DNA from: Selenomonadaceae bacterium
Lineage (GTDB): Bacteria > Bacillota > Negativicutes > Selenomonadales > Selenomonadaceae
DNA length: 6,491 bases
NCBI GenBank assembly: GCA_017529085.1
Contig: JAFXOC010000142.1
Coordinates: 1-6,491 of the forward strand
Direction: 5' to 3'
In this document: piece after piece, positions 1-5,238 of the stretch
Position numbering within the stretch: position 1 is the first letter of the stretch
Layout: each line of letters starts with the position of its first letter
Notes under the pieces: generated by a model
Database searches by the model: none
What the model was told of the DNA's origin: nothing
What the model saw: only the letters and a program-made list of their open reading frames with translations
Program-made: the position numbers and the translations under genes

Positions 1-635
1 GAAAAAGCCGTGAAACTATGCTTATGTGCGAGGCTGCGGGGTACGACGTTATTATAATAGAGACCGTCGGAGTAGGGCAGTCGGAAGTTACCGTGCGCTC
101 TATGGTGGATTTCTTTTTGCTGATAGTGTTGACAGGCGCAGGAGACGACTTGCAAGGAATAAAGAAAGGAATAATGGAGCTTGCCGACGCTATCGTTATC
201 AATAAAGCCGACGGGGATAATTTAATGAAAGCGAAAGTCGCCAGAGGCGAATATGAACGCATGATAGAGTTTATTCGTCCCGCGACTCCCGGTTGGGAAA
301 CTCACGCTTATCTCTGTTCGGCTGTTGAGCATACGGGATTAAAAGAGCTTTGGCAGGTAATTCAAGCCTTTAGGCAGATGACGACCAAAAGCGGAGTATG
401 GCAAAAACGTCGAGAAGGTCAGCTTTTAGATTGGATGCACAGCATGATTGACGAGCATTTGCACAATCTATTCTTTGAAGATGCTGTAGTTACGGGGCGG
501 ATGCCGGAGATTAGAGAGGCGGTTTTAAAAGGTTCGATTTCGCCCACTCAGGCCGTTGCGGAACTTATACGACTCTTTGACGTAAAGAGGGCTTCCATGA
601 GGCAGGTTGATATTTTCCATCCCGAAAAAGAATGA
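1..635 (+). CDS. meaB: MeaB/ArgK-family GTPase, methylmalonyl-CoA mutase chaperone (5' end outside window)
   Basis: This is the C-terminal part of a G3E-family GTPase that protects adenosylcobalamin-dependent methylmalonyl-CoA mutase and gates its cofactor loading in the cytoplasm. The reading frame is open from base 3 (K-S-R-E-T-M-L-M-C-E-A-A-G), so the methionine at 18 is internal; the Walker A loop and true start lie upstream. About 210 codons are visible, of the roughly 310-330 usual for the family. Visible motifs are ETVGVGQSE (bases about 60-86, switch II/G3 region), NKADGDN (about 201-221, the NKxD guanine-specificity motif) and CSAVEHTGL (G5-like). The C-terminal helical dimerisation arm follows, including REGQLLDWMHSMIDEHLHNLF. 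The MsrA-like gene follows after 9 bases and is probably co-transcribed. Family presence implies a methylmalonyl-CoA/propionate route in this organism, although the mutase itself is not in view. Confidence 0.93.
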   Translation, partial: KSRETMLMCEAAGYDVIIIETVGVGQSEVTVRSMVDFFLLIVLTGAGDDLQGIKKGIMELADAIVINKADGDNLMKAKVARGEYERMIEFIRPATPGWETHAYLCSAVEHTGLKELWQVIQAFRQMTTKSGVWQKRREGQLLDWMHSMIDEHLHNLFFEDAVVTGRMPEIREAVLKGSISPTQAVAELIRLFDVKRASMRQVDIFHPEKE

Positions 636-644
636 GGCTTTAAT

Positions 645-1205
645 ATGTATACGAAAAAAATATATTTCTCAGGCGGCGATTTTCACGAATTGCAGGAGGT
701 GTTTAGCGAATTGCCCGGCGTTGTCGATACTAAAACCGGGTATATAAACGCCAAAGGAAATGCGGATTTTGAAAGCGTCGCCAATGGAAGCGTTAAAGGA
801 TATATGGGGGTTGAAGTGACGTTCAACCCTAAAAAGATGGATTTATCAAAACTCATGGACGTATTGTTTGCAGTCGTAAATCCTTATGTTCCCGACGGGC
901 AGGGGAAAGCGCGGGGCGAAATGTATAGAGCGGGCGTGTTTTATAAAGATGCTGAGGACGAACCGCAGGTAGAATTGCATTTAAACTTCATAGCAAATCG
1001 CGGCAAACCGCCCGCAGTTTCTTGTATCGGCTTAACTATGAACGACCCGAACAGCGATCCGAAACTTGCAAGGCATTGTTATGCTCTTGCGGCTCCTTTA
1101 AAAAGTTTTCAAGCGGCGGAGGAAGAGCATCAACATTATCTTAAATCGCATAATGAGGAAACTTTTATTGATTTTGAGAAGTTAAGGGAATATGTGAAAT
1201 TTTAA
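645..1205 (+). CDS. MsrA-fold protein lacking the catalytic cysteine (probable pseudoenzyme)
   Basis: The 186-residue protein follows the layout of peptide-methionine (S)-S-oxide reductase A. Seen: KIYFSGGDFHEL at residues 5-16 where MsrA has GGCFW; ELPGVVDTKTGY (22-33); GYMGVEVTFNP (52-62), where MsrA has GHAEAV-V-YDP; YRAGVFY (94-100), where MsrA has YRSGIYY; and FQAAEEEHQHYL (155-166), matching the family's F-AE-YHQ-YL. The nucleophilic Cys is Asp12 (codon GAT at 678-680), the next residue Trp is His, and the catalytic Glu of GHAE is also lost. Two other cysteines, C127 and C145, exist but lie outside the usual active-site position. From family knowledge, loss of the nucleophile should abolish sulfoxide reduction, so a binding or structural role is inferred. 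The ATG at 645 is supported by TGAGG at 633-637, which overlaps the meaB stop. Length is normal and the frame intact, so this is not simple decay. Confidence 0.85.
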   Translation: MYTKKIYFSGGDFHELQEVFSELPGVVDTKTGYINAKGNADFESVANGSVKGYMGVEVTFNPKKMDLSKLMDVLFAVVNPYVPDGQGKARGEMYRAGVFYKDAEDEPQVELHLNFIANRGKPPAVSCIGLTMNDPNSDPKLARHCYALAAPLKSFQAAEEEHQHYLKSHNEETFIDFEKLREYVKF

Positions 1206-1229
1206 AAAAGGGCTTGTGCCATGAAAAAA

Positions 1230-1271
1230 AATCCTCATAAAGTTTATGCTTTATGAGGATTAATTTTTTTT
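1230..1271. terminator. Bidirectional intrinsic terminator between converging genes
   Basis: The arms AATCCTCATAAAG (1230-1242) and CTTTATGAGGATT (1249-1261) are perfectly complementary over 13 bp around a 6-base loop. A run of A (1224-1231) precedes it, and a run of T (1264-1272) follows after a short AA. The U-tract exists on both strands, so the hairpin can stop the MsrA-like gene on the plus strand and the 1275-1535 gene on the minus strand. Confidence 0.9.
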
Positions 1272-1274
1272 TAA

Positions 1275-1535
1275 TCATGAGTATATATCGTTAATTGCAT
1301 CGAAAAAAATTAAGCGATTTTTAGGTTTGAAATATTTATCGCTATGACTCTGTGATTTGTTAATGCTATCGCTATTTTTCTTATCCGCCATTTTCATCTT
1401 TTCTTCCGCAGCTTTAACTCTAGCCATAATTTCTATCTCGGGTGGAATATCTTTGTGGTGGCGAAACCTTGAAAGTTCTTCGTCTGTAAGCGGAGGATTT
1501 TCAGGATCGTATTCATCGACGTGATTTTCGAACAA
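1275..1535 (-). CDS. Small charged orphan protein, unrecognised
   Basis: The 86-residue frame is highly charged. Its N-terminal part, MFENHVDEYDPENPPLTDEE, is followed by LSRFRHHKDIPPEIEIMARV. A Lys/Ser/Asn-rich middle and a hydrophobic end (NRLIFFDAINDIYS) follow. There is no signal peptide or membrane span. The acidic ENPPLTDEELSRFR stretch recalls the start of BrnA-type antitoxins (D-ENP-WTDEDF-RA), but the C-terminal DNA-binding part of that family is not evident and no BrnT-like toxin is adjacent, so this link is weak. The only available start is TTG (1533-1535), because a stop lies in frame just upstream at 1542-1544; no clear ribosome binding site is visible. It converges on the MsrA-like gene and shares the terminator at 1230-1271, which supports its being transcribed. 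It could be a truncated remnant of a longer gene. Confidence 0.5.
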   Translation of the reverse strand: MFENHVDEYDPENPPLTDEELSRFRHHKDIPPEIEIMARVKAAEEKMKMADKKNSDSINKSQSHSDKYFKPKNRLIFFDAINDIYS

Positions 1536-1554
1536 AAACTTTCAAGAATTTATA

Positions 1555-1583
1555 TTGCTAGATGTTTAAATTTGAGGTATAAT
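1555..1583 (+). promoter_or_regulatory. Near-consensus sigma-70-type promoter
   Basis: A -35 box TTGCTA (1555-1560) is followed by a 17-base spacer and a perfect -10 box TATAAT (1578-1583). The predicted start is near 1590. It would drive the short transcript ending at the 1681-1726 terminator and, by read-through, the LPP20-like gene at 1743 and those after it. Confidence 0.75.
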
Positions 1584-1617
1584 AATTCTAAAAATTCAGA
1601 AAGGATGAATAAACTAT

Positions 1618-1636
1618 GCAAATGATAATCATTTTC
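1618..1636. promoter_or_regulatory. Fur-box-like operator
   Basis: The 19-base site GCAAATGATAATCATTTTC matches the classical Fur consensus GATAATGATAATCATTATC at 16 of 19 positions by eye. Its core AAATGAT-A-ATCATTT is a perfect 15-base interrupted palindrome. It lies about 28-46 bases downstream of the predicted start of the 1555-1583 promoter, so Fur could act there as a roadblock or downstream operator. It also lies upstream of the minus-strand gene at 1275-1535, which is an alternative target. Iron-responsive control is inferred from the motif only. Confidence 0.5.
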
Positions 1637-1645
1637 GGGGGGGGG
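1637..1645. repeat. Homopolymer run of nine G
   Basis: Nine consecutive G directly follow the Fur-box-like site, inside the predicted leader and inside the tiny frame starting at 1616. Tracts of this length are prone to slipped-strand length change and to sequencing or assembly error. Confidence 0.8.
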
Positions 1646-1680
1646 TTAAATTTTACTTTATTTTGAATTTAATATTTCTG

Positions 1681-1726
1681 ACCCGCAGGGGTAGTCTGTT
1701 TTTGTGACTATCTTTGCGGGTTTTTT
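1681..1726 (+). terminator. Intrinsic terminator/attenuator upstream of the LPP20-like gene
   Basis: ACCCGCAGGGGTAGTC (1681-1696) pairs over all 16 positions, three of them G-U, with GACTATCTTTGCGGGT (1706-1721) around the loop TGTTTTTGT. T residues follow at 1721-1726. It ends any transcript from the 1555-1583 promoter just 16 bases before the next start codon, so it either ends a small RNA or attenuates the downstream genes. No convincing competing antiterminator pairing was found by eye. Confidence 0.85.
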
Positions 1727-1732
1727 GTATGT

Positions 1733-1737
1733 GGAGG
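1733..1737 (+). promoter_or_regulatory. Ribosome binding site fixing the start at 1743
   Basis: GGAGG sits 5 bases before ATG 1743. This places the start there and not at GTG 1704, which lies in the loop of the terminator hairpin. Confidence 0.85.
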
Positions 1738-1742
1738 TTATT

Positions 1743-2651
1743 ATGAAGTTTTTAAACATGACAAAGGGTTTTGTTTTAGCGACAGTTGTCGCAGGTTTTG
1801 CTATTTTATTCGGATCCGCCGTATCTTTTGCCGCTCAAGGCGGCGCAACTACCGATTGGGAAAATAACGTTATTCAAGGCATAGGTTACGGTACGCCGCC
1901 GGACAGAGCCAAAAATCCCGGTCACGCTCGGATACTCGCCCATCAAGCCGCAATGCTCGACGCATACAGACGATTGGGCGAACAGGCGAACGGTATTCAT
2001 ATAACGGCAGACAGCACCATGGAAGATAATATTTCTTCCGGCGATATAGTCAAAGGCGCGGTTGACGCCGTTATTAAAAGAGCGCGAGTTGTTCCCGGAA
2101 GCGAAAAATATGATGAATACGGCAACTGTACCATAATCTTGGAAGTTCCACTCTACGGCGTTACAAATTCCATTGCGAAAGTAGCGTTAAAACCTGTTGA
2201 AAAAGAAGCTTTTCCAAAGCCGTCCGTCAATGTGTCCGTATCCGTAAAGACCCAAACCGCGACCAACATTCCTACGACAGGTTCGTCTGCTGCTCCCGCT
2301 CCGGCGAATGTAACGGCAACAGGCGGATATACCGGTTTGGTGGTAGATTGTTCGGGTCTTGGTTTACAACCCGCTATGTCGCCCGTTATCAGGAACGCCG
2401 ATAATCAGCCCATATACGGATATAAAAATCTTGACTATGACAAAGTGGTTGCATACGGTATGGCAAACTACGCCAACGGTATGAGCGGCAACAAATCCCG
2501 CGCGGGAAATAATCCTCTTGTTGTAAAAGCGATAAGAGTGGAGAATCACAACAGCTATCCCGTGATTTCTACGGCTGACGCTAATAAAGTATTAGCGGAA
2601 AATGCCGCGAGTCATTTTCTCGACAACTGCGCCGTGGTGTTTATAAGGTAA
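1743..2651 (+). CDS. LPP20-family exported protein
   Basis: This 302-residue exported protein of the LPP20 type has no known enzymatic role; relatives are envelope proteins. A signal peptide spans residues 1 to about 30 (hydrophobic core FVLATVVAGFAILFG, then SAVSFA-AQ). It has no lipobox cysteine, so periplasmic or surface release is likely. Residues about 40-145 form the LPP20 domain: AHQAAMLDAYRRLGEQANGI, the GDIVKGAVDAVIKRARVV stretch, then GNCTIILEVPLYG. A Pro/Ala/Ser/Thr-rich linker (about 150-205) leads to a second compact domain (206-302) with TGLVVDCSGLGLQPAMSPVI, NPLVVKAIRV and the end LDNCAVVFIR. That end is repeated as a relic at 5711-5741. The gene opens the exported-protein cluster; the next gene starts 18 bases later. 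It follows a terminator, so expression probably depends on read-through. Two sampled 60-base lines (1921, 2461) are 53-60% GC, higher than the small genes downstream. Confidence 0.82.
   Translation: MKFLNMTKGFVLATVVAGFAILFGSAVSFAAQGGATTDWENNVIQGIGYGTPPDRAKNPGHARILAHQAAMLDAYRRLGEQANGIHITADSTMEDNISSGDIVKGAVDAVIKRARVVPGSEKYDEYGNCTIILEVPLYGVTNSIAKVALKPVEKEAFPKPSVNVSVSVKTQTATNIPTTGSSAAPAPANVTATGGYTGLVVDCSGLGLQPAMSPVIRNADNQPIYGYKNLDYDKVVAYGMANYANGMSGNKSRAGNNPLVVKAIRVENHNSYPVISTADANKVLAENAASHFLDNCAVVFIR
2621..2651 (+). repeat. Left copy of 31-bp direct repeat (3' end of the LPP20-type gene)
   Basis: These last 31 bases of the LPP20-type gene, including its TAA, recur at 5711-5741 with 28 of 31 identities, offset by 3090 bases. 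Similarity does not extend beyond the repeat on either side. Confidence 0.85.
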
Positions 2652-2669
2652 AAATTTTAGGAGGCCGGT

Positions 2670-3053
2670 ATGAAAAAATTAGTTTCAGTTTCGGTATTTA
2701 TCGTTGCGATTTTATTTCAATTTGTATTCGCAACCAATGCAAAAGCCCAAGATACATGGTGCTATACCGATGCAAACGGGTTTGAATACTATGCGATGAC
2801 AGAGGCTACTAAATATATAGTCGGCGGTCAAATTGACGGCTATGTAAAGCGCGTATATCCAGATAAATCGGGTTATGAAATTCTTAAATGGACTTTTGCC
2901 TTCGATGAAGGAGTATGTTGGGCGTATTGTCATACCAATTCACGTTTTACTCCCAAAGACAGAATGGCTCGTAATTCTCCGCTTTCCTTATCAATAATTC
3001 GTTGCTTATATCATTACAAATACGGAAATGAATATAATTCGTATATGGATTGA
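2670..3053 (+). CDS. Small exported protein, unrecognised (cluster family)
   Basis: The 127-residue protein has a clear Sec signal peptide (MKK, then VSVSVFIVAILFQFVFA, cleavage likely after ATNAKA at residue 26). The mature part of about 100 residues is aromatic-rich and probably beta-rich. It has four cysteines (C31, C83, C87, C112), which could form disulfides outside the cytoplasm. GYEIL at residues 68-72 resembles the YEIA of the exported proteins at 4831 and 5239, and the end (RCLYHYKYGNEY) recalls their short C-terminal helix. It lacks the DLxS motif, so family membership is less sure than for the others. The start is fixed by AGGAGG (2659-2664), 5 bases before ATG 2670. Function is unknown. 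Confidence 0.72.
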   Translation: MKKLVSVSVFIVAILFQFVFATNAKAQDTWCYTDANGFEYYAMTEATKYIVGGQIDGYVKRVYPDKSGYEILKWTFAFDEGVCWAYCHTNSRFTPKDRMARNSPLSLSIIRCLYHYKYGNEYNSYMD

Positions 3054-3083
3054 TGATGGCGAAAAAACATGAATTTTTATGAT

Positions 3084-3087
3084 GGAG
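3084..3087 (+). promoter_or_regulatory. Ribosome binding site favouring the start at 3096
   Basis: GGAG lies 8 bases before ATG 3096. It is only 2 bases before ATG 3090, and it lies downstream of ATG 3069. The 3096 start also leaves a standard signal peptide (MKLIFKFVIATIFLL). Confidence 0.65.
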
Positions 3088-3095
3088 CGATGAAG

Positions 3096-4130
3096 ATGAA
3101 ATTAATATTTAAGTTTGTCATTGCCACGATATTTTTGTTATGCCCCGCGACTGTCTCCTACGCATGGATGAGCGATGTCAACGGAGTTCTTTGTTGGAAC
3201 GGAGATGTAAATTTTCCGATACTTAGAAGTTTTAAATTTGAAGGTGATTCTGGTTCAAACCCGGGAGATATGTTTGTTGTTGTCGATTTAAATAGCGTTC
3301 ATCGCAATGGTAATACCATTGATGTGATGATATACGGAGTGGAATACGAAAATCAACGAGATAAAGGGCAAAAATATACATTTCAATCCAATACATTAAA
3401 CCCGAATGACAAAAACGCAAAATTTTGGGAATCCGGCTATAAAAAATGGGTAACTATGAACGAATATACTGTTCTTCCGTGGCAATACGAAGTTTATCAA
3501 CACGCCGCCCATAGATTAAATCCTTCAATTCCTATTAAATATTTGCCGTTAAGAAAAAATTCCATCGGGGATAGGTTTTATAAAAATAATCCGCGTTCAA
3601 ATACGCAGACAAACACAAATACTTCTGCGTTTAAATCCGATAAAATTAGCGATGACGATTTAACTATAGGCGGGATTCGGCTTGGAATGACTAAAGGCGA
3701 AGTTGACGCTAAGTATGGGCGAGGTCGTACGAAACCCGGCGCACCGGTTTATTTCCTCTTTATTTATGGAAACGGCAGTTTAGAAGTAATGTATTATACA
3801 AATAATCGGAAATGGAGAGAAAAAGATTATATTGTTATCGGAGTTACCGTTTCCGAAGCGAACGGATTAAAAACCGGCAATGCAAGACTTTCCGTCGGAG
3901 AGCCTAAAAGCGCAATGGATCGGCTTAATGCAACCTATAGCGGACCATATACGGAAGTAAAACATAAAGTCCATTGGGGTCAATTGGTAAATGTTGGCGA
4001 AGAACCTTGGAAACGTTATGATTTTTTCTCAACCGATAGAAGTAAGAAATTACGCGTATATGTTGACGATGATACCAACAAAATCATTAAAATAGAATCA
4101 AAATGGGAGCATAACTATCTTGGATATTGA
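3096..4130 (+). CDS. Two-domain exported protein: cluster-family domain plus a duplicated half-repeat domain
   Basis: This 344-residue protein (from ATG 3096) has a signal peptide ending near SYA at residue 23. Residues 24 to about 150 resemble the small exported proteins nearby: VVVDLNSV (61-68), FWESGYKKWVTM (110-121, compare FYDEKKKQWVVM in the 5239 gene) and a helical segment WQYEVYQHAAHRLN (129-142). A Asn/Thr/Ser-rich linker (about 160-180) follows. Residues about 188-336 hold two half-repeats. The first is GGIRLGMTKGEVDAKYG (192-208) with strands FLFIYGNGSLEVMYY. The second is ARLSVGEPKSAMDRLNATY (263-281) with strands KLRVYVDDDTNKIIKI. This helix-plus-sheet doublet is reminiscent of BLIP/SmpA-like folds that bind protein partners, a fold guess only. 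No catalytic residues are evident. The relic at 4685-4798 matches the end of this second domain. Function is unknown; a protein-binding envelope role is inferred. Confidence 0.72.
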   Translation: MKLIFKFVIATIFLLCPATVSYAWMSDVNGVLCWNGDVNFPILRSFKFEGDSGSNPGDMFVVVDLNSVHRNGNTIDVMIYGVEYENQRDKGQKYTFQSNTLNPNDKNAKFWESGYKKWVTMNEYTVLPWQYEVYQHAAHRLNPSIPIKYLPLRKNSIGDRFYKNNPRSNTQTNTNTSAFKSDKISDDDLTIGGIRLGMTKGEVDAKYGRGRTKPGAPVYFLFIYGNGSLEVMYYTNNRKWREKDYIVIGVTVSEANGLKTGNARLSVGEPKSAMDRLNATYSGPYTEVKHKVHWGQLVNVGEEPWKRYDFFSTDRSKKLRVYVDDDTNKIIKIESKWEHNYLGY

Positions 4131-4220
4131 TTTGGATATATTTTAATTTTTGCCGTTAGGAATTTCAATGAAAGTTCGCTTATGTATAGGAACGCATTTT
4201 TGAAAGGTGGGAAAAATATT

Positions 4221-4649
4221 ATGAGTCAGTCATCGAATACCTGTCGTATTATATTTTTAGCAAAAACTTATAGGATCATTTTCTGCGCAGCGATATTCAT
4301 CGTTTGTACGCTGATAATGGGATGCGGCAAAGAGACCGCAAACATTGAAGATTTACCGACTTATACGATAAATGAAATGATGGCTGATTTGGAAAAAAAT
4401 CCCATAATGGCTTCTGAAAAATACAAGGGTAAAAAAATAAACGTGACCGGATGCCAGATATATAACATAAAAACCGATTCCATTTCGCTCGCTCCGGTAG
4501 GCGTATACGCAACTTTCATGTGTTTACGGGTGGATTTAAATTCTGAACTAAAGAAAGTGATGATTAATGCCCGTAATGGCGACAAAGTTAATATGTACGA
4601 CATCTATGTGTACTCTGTAGATGAAACATTTGGCTATTATGCCAAATAA
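4221..4649 (+). CDS. Lipoprotein with tRNA_anti-like OB-fold domain
   Basis: The 142-residue protein has a long N-terminal region with a hydrophobic span (IIFCAAIFIVCT, 19-30) ending in the lipobox LIMGC. Cys35 would be the lipidated residue, so the product should be membrane-anchored on the outer face. The mature part fits the tRNA_anti-like OB-fold family of small bacterial envelope proteins: YTINEMMADLEKNPIMASEKYKGK (given here as residues about 48-71), KKINVTG (71-77), then the strand-rich MCLRVDLNSELKKVMI and NGDKVNMYDIYVYS. Despite the family name no tRNA binding is implied. The start at 4221 is chosen because AAAGGTGGG (4204-4210) precedes it by 10 bases; an in-frame ATG at 4182 would add 13 residues without a good binding site. 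It is the only clear lipoprotein of the cluster. Confidence 0.75.
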   Translation: MSQSSNTCRIIFLAKTYRIIFCAAIFIVCTLIMGCGKETANIEDLPTYTINEMMADLEKNPIMASEKYKGKKINVTGCQIYNIKTDSISLAPVGVYATFMCLRVDLNSELKKVMINARNGDKVNMYDIYVYSVDETFGYYAK

Positions 4650-4684
4650 ATCGAGATGGGAAACTTTAGATAATTATAAATTAA

Positions 4685-4798
4685 GGGGAGTATTTTGACA
4701 ATCGGATCTATGTCAATAACTACGAAACTTCTCACGAATTGTTGTTCAAAACTCAAAACGGAAAAATTATTTCCATCGGCGCAGGGTCTTTTGATTGA
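4685..4798 (+). pseudogene. Relic of the C-terminal end of a half-repeat-domain gene
   Basis: The 181-base gap between the lipoprotein gene and the gene at 4831 contains an open frame without a start codon. It reads GEYFDNRIYVNNYE, then TSHELLFKTQNGKIISIGAG, SFD and TGA (4796-4798). The HELLFKTQNGKIISI part parallels KLRVYVDDDTNKIIKI at the end of the 3096-4130 protein, in the same place before the stop. A one-base slip in the TTTT at 4693-4696 would extend the readable remnant upstream to about 4657 (WETLDNYKLRGVF). It is best read as the tail of a deleted paralogue. Confidence 0.5.
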
Positions 4799-4816
4799 TG
4801 TTTATTGATAGAAGAA

Positions 4817-4822
4817 AGAAGG
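4817..4822 (+). promoter_or_regulatory. Ribosome binding site fixing the start at 4831
   Basis: AGAAGG lies 8 bases before ATG 4831, whose product begins with a typical signal peptide (MKKIIAFLFC). The in-frame TTG 4795 and ATG 4798 would put charged residues (DRRKK) ahead of it, overlap the relic's stop, and have no binding site. Confidence 0.65.
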
Positions 4823-4830
4823 TAATATTT

Positions 4831-5220
4831 ATGAAAAAGATTATTGCATTTCTCTTTTGCAGTCTCCTGATTGCTACAACTTGCTTTGCAAATTCTTATG
4901 ACAACAACCCCAATTATCGCTATGTTTATGCAACCAAAGGAATAAAGGCTTACTTGGATTTAAAATCCGTAAACGTTCACAAATATGAGCCGCCGATTTA
5001 TGAAATTGCAGGTAAATTCGTATATGTCAGCGATTACGATGGTAATGTTTCACGTACTAATTCCATAATCGCTAAATATAATTACTCAACAAAAGATATA
5101 TGGATATGGAACGGTTATTGGGAAATAGCCGATAAGCGAGAAAAAACTTCGATTGATATATATAATCGCTCCTCCGCGAAAGCTATGTTCCGCGCCGCAT
5201 ATAACATGGATTTTGAATAA
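4831..5220 (+). CDS. Small exported protein with YLDLxS/YEIA motif (cluster family)
   Basis: The 129-residue protein has a signal peptide (MKKIIAFLFCSLLIATTCFA, cleavage after residue 20) and a mature domain of about 109 residues. The core reads AYLDLKSVNV (40-49), then PPIYEIAGKFVYV (54-66), alternating strands, KYNYSTKDIWIW (82-93), and a final helix ending RAAYNMDFE. YLDLxS followed by YEIA recurs in the next gene at almost the same spacing, so the two are paralogous. From general familiarity, such short secreted proteins are multiplied in Negativicutes genomes, with no assigned function. Codon and base use are A/T-rich (one sampled line, 5041, is 27% GC), unlike the LPP20-type gene. It is 18 bases from the next gene and probably co-transcribed. 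Confidence 0.75.
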   Translation: MKKIIAFLFCSLLIATTCFANSYDNNPNYRYVYATKGIKAYLDLKSVNVHKYEPPIYEIAGKFVYVSDYDGNVSRTNSIIAKYNYSTKDIWIWNGYWEIADKREKTSIDIYNRSSAKAMFRAAYNMDFE

Positions 5221-5238
5221 AGAAAGGGGATTATTCTA

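Larger units (their letters stand above)
1590..1726 (+). ncRNA. Predicted short leader RNA or small RNA of about 135 nt
   Basis: The segment is bounded by a strong promoter (1555-1583) and a strong intrinsic terminator (1681-1726), so a discrete RNA of about 135 nt is predicted. It may be a stand-alone small RNA or an attenuated leader of the exported-protein genes that start at 1743. An AAGGA (1601-1605) precedes two tiny frames: ATG 1605 (MNKLCK) and ATG 1616 (MQMIIIFGGGLNFTLF, stop at 1664-1666). Either could be a leader peptide, but neither shows coding conservation that I can judge. No known riboswitch class is recognised. The start point and the RNA itself are inferred. Confidence 0.4.

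Noticed and set aside
678..680. Selenocysteine in place of the missing MsrA cysteine
   Set aside because: The codon is GAT (Asp), not TGA, and the frame is intact around it, so neither Sec recoding nor a frameshift explains the change.
1590..1726. Known riboswitch or T-box in the leader
   Set aside because: No conserved core of a class I know is visible, and no good antiterminator pairing with the 1681-1696 arm was found by eye.
1704..1742. Upstream GTG start extending the LPP20-type gene by 13 codons
   Set aside because: It lies in the loop and 3' arm of the terminator hairpin and lacks a binding site; GGAGG fits ATG 1743, which begins a normal signal peptide.
1806..2000. Minus-strand frames opposite the LPP20-type gene and similar antisense frames at 2364-2549, 2712-2933, 3232-3420, 4297-4603, 5470-5682 and 6170-6376
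   Set aside because: They lie wholly opposite well-supported coding genes, lack ribosome binding sites and give implausible protein sequences.
4131..4220. Promoter or tiny gene before the lipoprotein (TTGCCG at 4150; short frame MKVRLCIGTHF)
   Set aside because: No -10 box at suitable spacing, and the 11-codon frame has no binding site or recognisable content.
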